A DNA stretch of 64,000 bases from Salarchaeum sp. JOR-1 (GTDB lineage Archaea > Halobacteriota > Halobacteria > Halobacteriales > Halobacteriaceae): NCBI RefSeq assembly GCF_007833275.1, contig NZ_CP042241.1, positions 806,001 through 870,000 on the forward strand, written 5' to 3'. Both the position numbers and the translations under genes were made by a program. Below are positions 16,978-24,581 of this stretch, piece after piece (within the stretch, counting starts at the first letter, position 1; each line of letters opens with the position of its first letter). The notes below the pieces were generated by a model. The model was not told where the DNA came from, made no database searches, and saw only the letters and a program-made list of their open reading frames with translations.

Positions 16978-17718
16978 TTAGAGGAGAATCACGGGCGCAT
17001 CGAGGCACGCTGCGGCCTGTCCCGGGTGGCGGAACGGGCCGTTCTCCACCACGACGGGTGCGGAGAGACGCGCGGCCCGCGCGGCGGCGAGCGCGCCCGG
17101 GTTCCAGCCGGGAACCGCCGCGTGCGCCCGTTCGACGAGCGGTCGCGCTCGCTCTGCGAGCGCCGAGGTTCGCCGCTCGGGATGGTTCCGCCGCGCGTCC
17201 GCTCGCCGCAGCCCCCGCTCGCGCTGGTCGCGCTCCCGGCGCAACCGCGTTTCAGCGGCGTTCAGGCGTTGTTCGGCGGCGACACGCTCCGTCTCCGCGT
17301 CCGTCAGTTCGAGCGTTGCTTGGCGGAGGTCGGCGGCGGCCTCGTCGGTCTCCGCGTCGATGTCGCGAAGGGCTTCGAGGCGACCGCTCGCGCGCTCCAC
17401 GCGCTCTCGCAGGGCAATCACGTCCGCCGTCGCCGCTGCGACCGCGCGCCGCTCGGCCGCTGCGTCCGTGGGTTGTGCGCCCGCGCTGGGTTCGAGATCG
17501 CGTGAGGCCGCGACCGCCGCGAGCGCGTCCGCATTCGGTCGGTCGGCCGTCGCGTTGAGGTGGCCGACGTGGCGGTGCGCGGGCCCGGGGCGGCGGCAGA
17601 CGACCCGCCGACTGTCGGGGTCGCGTATCTCGGTGAGGAGTCGGTGCGGGTCGACGTCGCGGCCGCGGAGGTCGAGCGCCCGCCCGCTCGCGCGAACGCC
17701 CGCGACGGCGAGCTTCAC
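16978..17718 (-). CDS. Coiled-coil protein, MinD operon
   Basis: The product has 246 residues. An N-terminal region (MKLAVAGVRASGRALDLRG and CRRPGPAHRHVGHLN) leads into a long Ala/Glu/Arg-rich coiled coil at about residues 85-185. A C-terminal region with SAPVVVENGPFRHPGQAAACLDAP follows. There is no membrane helix. The GTG start at 17718 overlaps the upstream gene's TGA as GTGA. A coiled coil in the same operon as a MinD-type ATPase suggests an adaptor or filament-associated role, which is inference only. Confidence 0.75.
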   Translation of the reverse strand: MKLAVAGVRASGRALDLRGRDVDPHRLLTEIRDPDSRRVVCRRPGPAHRHVGHLNATADRPNADALAAVAASRDLEPSAGAQPTDAAAERRAVAAATADVIALRERVERASGRLEALRDIDAETDEAAADLRQATLELTDAETERVAAEQRLNAAETRLRRERDQRERGLRRADARRNHPERRTSALAERARPLVERAHAAVPGWNPGALAAARAARLSAPVVVENGPFRHPGQAAACLDAPVILL

Positions 17719-18053
17719 AGGTTCGCGTCCCGCATCGCGTCCGTCGCCGGATGGGTCGTTCCCGCGCGGAACTTCGCGTACGGCGTGCTCGCGGACGTCC
17801 GGGACTCGTAGGCGTCAGCCGCGTTCCGAACGCGTTCGGGTGCGTCCCGGAATTCGTTCCACGGGCTGGTGCGTTCGACCTGCACGTCGCCGCCGTGTTT
17901 CGCGCGGAGGCGGAGCGCGAGAAACGCCCCGAGTTCGGTCTCCGCGAACAGCGCGGCGCGTCCGAACCGCCGCACGATCGTCTCGTCGTACGTTCCGCAC
18001 ATCGTCCGGAGCGTCTGTCGCGAACTCCGGGAGTACGTCACCACGAGCAGCAC
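17715..18053 (-). CDS. Small protein, first gene of the MinD operon
   Basis: The 112-residue chain begins MLLVVTYSRSSRQTLRTMCG from a GTG at 18053. It contains TSPWNEFRDAPERVRNAADAY in its centre and ends PYAKFRAGTTHPATDAMRDANL. No domain recognised. The start is uncertain because several GTGs lie close together. An AT-rich stretch (18066-18080, TTATTTTAATT on the minus strand) lies just upstream and may hold the operon promoter, although it sits slightly nearer than the usual 25-30 bases. Confidence 0.68.
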   Translation of the reverse strand: MLLVVTYSRSSRQTLRTMCGTYDETIVRRFGRAALFAETELGAFLALRLRAKHGGDVQVERTSPWNEFRDAPERVRNAADAYESRTSASTPYAKFRAGTTHPATDAMRDANL

Positions 18054-18088
18054 TATCTTCTATATGAGGATAGAATTAAAATAAGTTC

Positions 18089-18370
18089 CTATCCGACGTG
18101 TTCGAGGTCGAACTCGGCGTCGTCGGCGTCGAGGAGGTCGTGAACGCGTTCGCGGGCCTCGGCCGCCGATTCGGCGACGACGACGAGGCCGTCCGCCCGC
18201 GCGTCCCCCCGCGCCCGGTACGCCGCCAGCCCGGATTCGGGTTCGAACTCCGTCGCGTAGGTTCGGAGCACGCCCAGCACGCGCTCTTCCATCCCGTCTA
18301 GGTCGATGTCGCCGTGCTCGTAGGCGGACAGGGCGTCCTCCACGTTTCGAAGTGCGCTGATTCTGTCCAT
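18089..18370 (-). CDS. Small acidic protein directly after mcm
   Basis: The product has 93 residues and is strongly acidic. MDRISALRNVEDALSAYEHGD and the following residues are helical, and the second half (DGLVVVAESAAEARERVHDLLDADDAEFDLEHVG) looks like a small alpha/beta unit. Its ATG abuts the mcm TAG with no intervening base, so it is certainly in the mcm transcript and may be translated by reinitiation. A replication-related role is suggested by context only. Confidence 0.78.
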   Translation of the reverse strand: MDRISALRNVEDALSAYEHGDIDLDGMEERVLGVLRTYATEFEPESGLAAYRARGDARADGLVVVAESAAEARERVHDLLDADDAEFDLEHVG

Positions 18371-21300
18371 CTACGTGGTTCGGAGGTGGCCCTGGCTCGG
18401 CTGGTACACCTCGCCCTTCTGTTTGAGCTTCTCTATCTCGTGTTCGGCCTTTGATACCTCCATGCCGACTTCCTCCGCACGGTCGAGTACTTCCTCGACG
18501 GGCGCTCCCTCCTCGAACTCCTCCTGGATCTCGCCGATGATGCTCCGGATGTTCTTCACGCGGTCGCGCTGGGTCTTCGACCGCCCCGTCTCCACGACGT
18601 CCGCGTCGAACTCGCCGGTCTCCGGATCGACGCCGATGTCCTGCAGGCAGGAGCGGACGATTTCGATGACGCGCTCGGCGTCCTCCCGCGTCACTTCGTC
18701 CGCTAACCGGACGCGCGCGGATGCTTCCGCGAGTCGCACGAGCGCCTCCAGCTGCCGGGCGGTCACGGGAACCGGCGAGTCCTCGCCCTGCCCCTCGGCG
18801 CGGAGGTCGACGTAGAAGTCCTCGATGGCCTGCCGCGCCTCCTCGCTCATGGTCGGGTAGACGTTCCGCCGCGAGTACGCGATATACTTCCGGAGGAGCT
18901 CGGGGTCGACAGCGGGCGCGACCTCCTCCGTCTGCTCCGCGACCTCTTCTTCGCTGAACTCGCTCGACGACACCTTCGAGCGCTGCGTGTTCAGTTCGCC
19001 CGCGTAGTTCGTCTGGAGGATGTGGCGCGCGAGCCGCGAGTCCTCCTCGGGGTCGGGCTTGTCCGTCACCGTGAAGATGAGGTCGAACCGCGAGACGAGC
19101 GCCGGTTCGAGGTCTATCTGCTCCCCGATGGGTTCGTACTGGTCGAACCGCCCGTACTTCGGGTTCGCCGCCCCCAAGAGACTGCACCGCGACTTGAGGG
19201 TGGCGTTGATACCCGCCTTCGACACCGAAATCTGCTGCTGTTCCAATGCCTCGTGCATCGCGGAGCGGTCGTCCGCCGCCATCTTGTCCAGTTCGTCCAC
19301 CGCCGCGATGCCCTGGTCGGCGAGCACGAGCGCGCCCGCTTCGAGCGTCCACTGCTGACCGTCGCCGAAGTCGTCCCGGACGGCGGCCGCAGTCAACCCC
19401 GCGGAACTACTCCCCTTCCCGGACGTGTACACCGACCGCGGCGCGATGTGCCGGATATAGGAGAGCAGCTGGGAGTTGTGTGAGACCACGTTGTTCGAGA
19501 GGTACGTGTGCGTTCCCTCGACTTCGAGGTCGTACACCCATTCCTCACTGGGTTCTACGGTCTCGATGGATTCGATGCGCTCCCACGACAGGTCATTCTC
19601 GGCGAGCGAGCGCAAGTCCTCGACCACGTCGGCGACGCCGAGACCGGTTTCTATCTCGTCCACGAGCGCACTCTGCGCGGCGGCCACGCGGCCGCCGTCG
19701 GGAACCGCGTCGTTTCGCTCGTAGTAGCTCACCATCGTCTGCTCTACGCCCATCTCGTCCGCGAGTGTCGCCTGCGAGACCCGGAGGTCGTCCCGTGCCG
19801 CGCTCACGTCGCTCCAGTCGCCGTCCTCTAATCGCCGTTTGGTCTCACGAAGCTCGTCGAGCCGCGCCTCGAACGCTCTCACGACTCGGGAGAGCGACGC
19901 GCGACTCGGGTTCCTGTCGCCGCGCTCGTAGTGCTGGTACGTCGACCGAGGGAGTCCGCACTCCGCCTGTGAGAGAAGGAGCGCTTCTCGTACCTCCCGG
20001 AGTCGGTCACCTATTTCGGGCACGACATCGGTGTTGGTGTTCGACGGTGTGTCCCCGAACTCGCGGGCCGCGTTCGCCTTCCGGTCGGTAACAAACCCGA
20101 CACGTTCCACGTACCGCTCGAAATCGTCACCGCTGATTCGGAGCCGATAGCTCCCGTTCTCTCGCGGGCGGAGGCTGGTGGTGACGCCGAACGCGAGCAG
20201 GAGCGACCGAACGCCATCCAGCAGTTTCCGGCTCATCGACGCCACGGTCAGTTCGCGCTGCGACGCGGAGACGTGGCCTTCGGAGTCCACGTACGCTCGC
20301 AGGAACTCGCGTTTCGTCTTCCGGGTCGCGTTCAGGATGGCGTCGGGGACGCGCTGGTTCGCCGAGCGTTCGAGTATTGCGGGTTCGAGGGTTTCGAGGA
20401 AACTGGCGAGTTCGCTCGCACTGCAGCGAACACGTTTCGCCGACGTTCCGGCTCGCTCGCCGTCGGTCGTGTGTTCGAGACCGAGCTCGTCGAGCGCGCG
20501 CTCTACATCCCGCAGTATCTCCTCGTCGGCGTTGGTCACGCGCACGTCACCGGTGTTGTCGTCTCGGAGTACGACGTGGCCTTCCGCGATAACGTAGCCG
20601 ACGAGGCGCGCGAGTGACGGGGTCCACGCGTCGGGGAGGTCGATGTGCGCTCCGCCCGGCGCGCGCGATTCGCGGTATTCGACGTCGAGCGCATCGTCGC
20701 CCGTGACAGGGAGTGTACGCGGTGCCGCGACGAACTCGCCTTCGCTGAGCGTGTCGGCGGTTCGAGCGACCGGCTGGCCCGCCGTTTGCGTGAACAGGGG
20801 GTGCGAGGGTGTGACTTCGAGTTCGGTTCCGCTCGCCGTTCGGATGCGATACATCCGCTCGGGGGCTTCGCGCTTCCAGACGCGGGTGGCGCGGCGCTCG
20901 GTGAGCCTGCCATCTGCAGCCATCGACGGAAGGGGGATGTCCGCGTCGTCCCACACGCCGTCGTCCACGGGCTTCGGGTCGTCGAGGTTCTCCTCGACGA
21001 GGTCTCGAATCGCGCGCTCGGAGCCGTCACCGAGAGTTACGCGAGTGTCTCCGTCGACGCACTTCCCCGTTCCGGGGTCTCCGATGAGGAGCATGTGGAG
21101 GTCGCCGCGGATGCGGGAGCCGTCCGGGAGGTGTTTCGTGACGCCGGAGAAGAGCTGGAGGAGCATCGCGAGTTTGGCCTGGCGGTGGCCGTAGATGGAG
21201 GGCGCGATGGAGTCCACCATCGTCTCGTAGATATCGGGATCCTGCGATATTTCGACGATGTCCTCCTTGTCGTCCTCGTTGATTTCCATGTCCTCGAACT

Positions 21301-22051
21301 CCTCGTCCTCGATTTCGATGAACGACCCCTCCATGTAGTGGTCGAAGACGGGGGAGTCGTTCTCGGTGTTCGAGTCGTCGAGGCGGAGGACGCCGGTGGC
21401 GGTGACGTGGTCGCCCGCGGTCACCCGCCCCGGGATGTCGTCCTCGATGTGGACGTCGATGGCCTGCGGCGTCTCCCCGCCGCTGAGGCCTTCGGGGCTC
21501 TCCTGGATGCGGAGCTTCTGGCTGTCCACGAACTCGGACTTCTCCGAGTCGAGCTGGAAGGGGCCCTGGCGTTCGCAGGACTCGCACTGGTAGGGTTCCT
21601 GGAAGCCGCCGTCGCCCTGCGGGACGTGCTGTTCGCTCCCGCAGCGCTGGCAGACGAACACGGCCGTCTGAATCTTTGGCTTCACGTCCGTCGCCTTCCG
21701 CACGATCCCCTGCACGGCGACGAACGTGTTCATGTGTTCGGCGCGCAGACGCCGGATTTCCGTGGCCTCGCCGAGGTTGCGGACGCGGACGTGCGCCTGT
21801 CCGAGCGACACGTCGATGGGGAGGTCGTAGACTCGGAGGGCTTCCTCCGCGGCCTCTTGGAGTTGGTCGGGGTGGCGGACGAAGTCCTCCGCGAAGTCGG
21901 GGTCGAACTGGTAGAGGTCGTCCCAGTCGACCACGAGTGACTTCTTGTCCCGCGGGTACTGCCGCGCGAGCGAGCCGACCTCGTCGCTGTAGTACCGACG
22001 GAAGAACGTCTCGAAGCGCTCCGTGAGTTCCTGGTCCTGGGACTGCGCCAT
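18371..22051 (-). CDS. mcm: Replicative helicase MCM, interrupted by an intein
   Basis: MCM is the hexameric 3'-5' DNA helicase of the replication fork. The precursor has 1226 residues, of which 697 are extein, the usual size. The N-terminal domain carries a zinc motif (C134, C137, C156, C159). The Walker A motif GDPGTGK/S is split after K330 by an intein of 529 residues, and the chain resumes at S860. After it come the Walker B motif (VDELDKM), the SRFD arginine finger and a C-terminal winged helix. Splicing is required for ATPase activity. The ATG at 22051 starts MAQSQDQEL, with a TATA-like element about 30 bases upstream. Confidence 0.97.
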   Translation of the reverse strand: MAQSQDQELTERFETFFRRYYSDEVGSLARQYPRDKKSLVVDWDDLYQFDPDFAEDFVRHPDQLQEAAEEALRVYDLPIDVSLGQAHVRVRNLGEATEIRRLRAEHMNTFVAVQGIVRKATDVKPKIQTAVFVCQRCGSEQHVPQGDGGFQEPYQCESCERQGPFQLDSEKSEFVDSQKLRIQESPEGLSGGETPQAIDVHIEDDIPGRVTAGDHVTATGVLRLDDSNTENDSPVFDHYMEGSFIEIEDEEFEDMEINEDDKEDIVEISQDPDIYETMVDSIAPSIYGHRQAKLAMLLQLFSGVTKHLPDGSRIRGDLHMLLIGDPGTGKCVDGDTRVTLGDGSERAIRDLVEENLDDPKPVDDGVWDDADIPLPSMAADGRLTERRATRVWKREAPERMYRIRTASGTELEVTPSHPLFTQTAGQPVARTADTLSEGEFVAAPRTLPVTGDDALDVEYRESRAPGGAHIDLPDAWTPSLARLVGYVIAEGHVVLRDDNTGDVRVTNADEEILRDVERALDELGLEHTTDGERAGTSAKRVRCSASELASFLETLEPAILERSANQRVPDAILNATRKTKREFLRAYVDSEGHVSASQRELTVASMSRKLLDGVRSLLLAFGVTTSLRPRENGSYRLRISGDDFERYVERVGFVTDRKANAAREFGDTPSNTNTDVVPEIGDRLREVREALLLSQAECGLPRSTYQHYERGDRNPSRASLSRVVRAFEARLDELRETKRRLEDGDWSDVSAARDDLRVSQATLADEMGVEQTMVSYYERNDAVPDGGRVAAAQSALVDEIETGLGVADVVEDLRSLAENDLSWERIESIETVEPSEEWVYDLEVEGTHTYLSNNVVSHNSQLLSYIRHIAPRSVYTSGKGSSSAGLTAAAVRDDFGDGQQWTLEAGALVLADQGIAAVDELDKMAADDRSAMHEALEQQQISVSKAGINATLKSRCSLLGAANPKYGRFDQYEPIGEQIDLEPALVSRFDLIFTVTDKPDPEEDSRLARHILQTNYAGELNTQRSKVSSSEFSEEEVAEQTEEVAPAVDPELLRKYIAYSRRNVYPTMSEEARQAIEDFYVDLRAEGQGEDSPVPVTARQLEALVRLAEASARVRLADEVTREDAERVIEIVRSCLQDIGVDPETGEFDADVVETGRSKTQRDRVKNIRSIIGEIQEEFEEGAPVEEVLDRAEEVGMEVSKAEHEIEKLKQKGEVYQPSQGHLRTT
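19475..21061 (-). mobile_element. Intein in MCM Walker A, with DOD endonuclease and HTH segments
   Basis: This in-frame protein intron has 529 residues. It begins with C1 (CVDGDTRV, block A). Block B is LEVTPSHPLF with H87. Blocks F and G end in VYDLEVEGTHTYLSNN and VVSHN, and the next extein residue is S, so all splicing residues are present. The central endonuclease has LVGYVIAEG (acid E160) and LRAYVDSEG (acid D259), the two LAGLIDADG motifs. Residues about 350-400 and 423-470 resemble two XRE-type helix-turn-helix units (SQAECGLPRSTYQHYERG and SQATLADEMGVEQTMVSYYERN). Codon use is visibly less GC-biased than the extein. It probably spreads by homing into intein-less mcm alleles. Confidence 0.93.
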
Positions 22052-22076
22052 TCTCTCCGGGATAGGGCGTACTCGC

Positions 22077-22083
22077 GTAAGAA
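22077..22083 (-). promoter_or_regulatory. TATA-like element of mcm
   Basis: On the minus strand TTCTTAC lies 26-32 bases before the mcm ATG. Weak but correctly placed. Confidence 0.35.
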
Positions 22084-22116
22084 CCTTCCCAACACCCCGA
22101 CTATATAGACGTCATA

Positions 22117-22127
22117 GGTATCTTTTT
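22117..22127 (+). promoter_or_regulatory. TATA region of the secreted nuclease gene
   Basis: GGTATCTTTTT lies 25-35 bases before the ATG at 22152. A second AT element, CTATATAG, is at 22101-22108. Confidence 0.4.
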
Positions 22128-22151
22128 CCGACCATTTCGCCAGTGGTCGAT

Positions 22152-24368
22152 ATGCGCCGCCGGGCCTTCCTCAAGACCGCCGCCGCCGGCACGGTCGCCG
22201 CCGCGACCGCCGGCCACGCCACCGCCCTCCCCCAGGAAACGATTCCCCCGATCGTCTTCGACTCGACGAGCGCCCTCCTCGACGACTCGATGAATCCCGG
22301 ACTCGCCGACGACCACGTCGCGGTCTGGGCGCACGAGAGCGCGACTGCCGTCGACGAGGACGGGAACGGCGACACCGTCCCCTACCCGAACAGTCGGCCG
22401 CCGCTCGTTGCCGTCGACGGCTCCGTCGTCGGGCTGGGAGCGCCGTTCGCCACTGACAGCGCCGATTTCTCGTACGGGAACGACGAGTTCCTCCTGAACG
22501 TCTGGGGCGAGAAGATCGGTGGCGGGACGGTGCTCTGGGACGAGGGGCACGGCCAGTACTACACGCTCTCCAAGTTCTCGCGGTTCGAGGAGTACGCGGA
22601 GAACAACGGCTACACGGTGAACGCGACCACCAGCCTGGCCGCGGATCTCCCCGACGCGGACGCCGCTGTCATCACGTCCCCGAACGCGTTCTCCGACGCC
22701 GAACTCGACGCGCTCCGGTCGTTCCGCGACAGTGGGGGCGCGGTGTTCCTCCACCACCAGGCCGACTACGGCGGCTACGACAAGACGAACGCGCTCAACG
22801 ACATCGCGAGCGCGCTCGGCCTCGCGTTCCGGTTCAACGACACCGAAATCGTCGACAGCGACCACAACGCGGGCGCGCCGTACGTCGTCCGGACCGACCA
22901 GTTCAACACCGTCTTCCCCTACTTCGCGCCCCGCGAGGGCATCAGCAGCGGGCCGACGTTCGAGGTCGGGGAGCGCTACACCGCGACCGTGACGAACGTC
23001 GCCGACGGCGACACCGTGGACGTGGAACTCGACGACGGCGCGACCGAAACCATCCGCATCCTCGGCATCGACACGCCCGAAACCGCCGGGAACGCCGACG
23101 CCGAGAACCCCTACGAGTGGGAGGGCCTCGGGGACGAATCGGACGGCCGCGACCCCGACGGCGAGTACCCATACCTCTCGGAGTGGGGTGCGAACGCGTC
23201 CCTGCTCGCGGAGGAGACGCTCGCCGGCGAGACCGTCGAGTTCGCGTTCGACCCGAACGAGGGCGTTCGCGGGCCGTACGGCCGCCTCCTCGCCACCATT
23301 CACTACGACGCCGACGACTCCGGAACCCGGGACACTAGCTGGTCGCGGACGATGGTCGAAACCGGCCACGGCCGCGTCTACGACTCCGGGTACGCCGGCC
23401 ACGACGCGCTCGTCCAGGCCGAACTCGACGCACGCGCCGACGGCACCGGCGTCTGGGCGGAGAGCGACCCCGACGACAGCCCGACCCTCGCCAACGACCC
23501 CGTCGAATCGCTCGCGTTCCCGAACGCCGTCCCGCTCACCGCAACCGGCGGCGAGGTTCCCGCGGCGTCCGTCGTCGTCGCCGCGCACTCGTCCGCCTCC
23601 CGCGCCGACGCACCGCTCGTCGCCGCCGACCCCGACCGCCGGGTCGCGCTCGTCGCGAGCACGTTCCTCGCCGACGACTACGGCTTCCTCGACATCGCCG
23701 ACGACGCCACGCCCTACGGGAACTACGCGTTCCTCACCAACCTCGCCACCGCGCTCTCGGAGCGCGACGGCTACCTCGCCATCGACGGCGGCCACGGCCA
23801 GTTCAGCGCCGCCTACGCGGTCTCAGCGGAGGGCGCGCAGACCTACCAGCGCTACCTCGAAGGCGTCGACCGCGGCATCGAGGGCGTGAACGACTACACG
23901 TCCGGCGTCCTCGACGGCGCGAGCGCGCTCCTCGTCACCGCACCCGCGACCGCCCTCGCGGACGGCGAACTCGACGCCCTCCAGTCCTTCCAGGCGGACG
24001 GCGGCGCGGTCATCCTCCTCGGCAACGCCACCGCCCCCGGGAACGCCACCGCCCGCCAGAACTCCCTCGCCACCGCCCTCGACACCGATCTCGCGTTCAC
24101 CACCGGCACAATCACCGACGCCGACCACAACGTCAACGGCAACCCCGCCTACCCGACCACGAACGCCTTCCCCGGCGACGACAGCCTCTTCACCGCCTAC
24201 GACGGCACGGCCGCTCTCGACCGAAACTCCACTACCACTGAAACGACGACTGCCCAACCGACGACCAGCGCCTCCGGGTCGACACCCGGATTCGGCGCGC
24301 TCACCGCCGCCGCCGGCGTGCTCGGCGGCGCAGCCTACGCCCTCCGCGACCGCCTCGACGGCGACTGA
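22152..24368 (+). CDS. Tat-exported PGF-CTERM protein: thermonuclease domain between two related domains
   Basis: The product has 738 residues. MRRRAFLKTAAAG is a twin-arginine signal. Domain A (about 110-255) and domain B (about 540-685) are related. Each has an HGQ motif (133-135, 548-550), an 'A-(V/L)-(I/L)-(T/V)-(S/T)-P' strand, a 'DALxSFxxxGGAV' motif and a D-x-DHN motif, and they resemble DUF4350/ThuA-like folds. Between them (276-436) is a staphylococcal-nuclease-type domain with VADGDTVDVEL, RILGIDTPET and GPYGRLLA. The Thr/Ser-rich tail leads to TPGFGALTAAAGVLGG, a PGF-CTERM signal for archaeosortase, so the protein is probably anchored to the cell surface. Role: extracellular nuclease, perhaps for DNA nutrition (inference). 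Confidence 0.88.
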   Translation: MRRRAFLKTAAAGTVAAATAGHATALPQETIPPIVFDSTSALLDDSMNPGLADDHVAVWAHESATAVDEDGNGDTVPYPNSRPPLVAVDGSVVGLGAPFATDSADFSYGNDEFLLNVWGEKIGGGTVLWDEGHGQYYTLSKFSRFEEYAENNGYTVNATTSLAADLPDADAAVITSPNAFSDAELDALRSFRDSGGAVFLHHQADYGGYDKTNALNDIASALGLAFRFNDTEIVDSDHNAGAPYVVRTDQFNTVFPYFAPREGISSGPTFEVGERYTATVTNVADGDTVDVELDDGATETIRILGIDTPETAGNADAENPYEWEGLGDESDGRDPDGEYPYLSEWGANASLLAEETLAGETVEFAFDPNEGVRGPYGRLLATIHYDADDSGTRDTSWSRTMVETGHGRVYDSGYAGHDALVQAELDARADGTGVWAESDPDDSPTLANDPVESLAFPNAVPLTATGGEVPAASVVVAAHSSASRADAPLVAADPDRRVALVASTFLADDYGFLDIADDATPYGNYAFLTNLATALSERDGYLAIDGGHGQFSAAYAVSAEGAQTYQRYLEGVDRGIEGVNDYTSGVLDGASALLVTAPATALADGELDALQSFQADGGAVILLGNATAPGNATARQNSLATALDTDLAFTTGTITDADHNVNGNPAYPTTNAFPGDDSLFTAYDGTAALDRNSTTTETTTAQPTTSASGSTPGFGALTAAAGVLGGAAYALRDRLDGD

Positions 24369-24423
24369 ACGCAATCCCGCCCCAACGGAGCGCCGCCGCT
24401 CTCGAAACCACGCAATAGAGAAG

Positions 24424-24496
24424 TGGGACCGCCCGAATTTGAATCGGGGTCACGGGCACCCAAGGCCCGAAGTATACCAGGCTAACCCACGGTCCC
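24424..24496 (-). tRNA. tRNA-Pro (UGG)
   Basis: The 73-base cloverleaf reads on the minus strand from GGGACCG to CGGTCCC plus A73. The anticodon arm is CGGGC-CTTGGGT-GCCCG, giving anticodon UGG. The T-loop is TTCAAAT. No intron and no encoded CCA. Confidence 0.93.
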
Positions 24497-24520
24497 GCGT
24501 CTTTTTCTTGCGCTGGCTGG

Positions 24521-24529
24521 CGGTAAAGC
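24521..24529 (-). promoter_or_regulatory. Promoter element of tRNA-Pro
   Basis: On the minus strand CGCTTTACC lies 25-33 bases upstream of the mature tRNA 5' end, consistent with a TATA box. Confidence 0.35.
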
Positions 24530-24550
24530 GTTTCGTTGCGTGGTGAGTGG

Positions 24551-24559
24551 TTTCTTATT
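24551..24559 (+). promoter_or_regulatory. TATA-like box of the SLC13 permease gene
   Basis: TTTCTTATT lies 23-31 bases before the ATG at 24582, which is why that ATG is chosen over the GTG at 24540. Confidence 0.4.
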
Positions 24560-24581
24560 GGGTGTGGTCGTAGCGGGGTGT

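Noticed and set aside
18371-18374. Possible frameshift between mcm and the following small gene
   Set aside because: The mcm C-terminus is complete (winged helix, then HLRTT) and the next ATG abuts the stop; ordinary adjacent genes.
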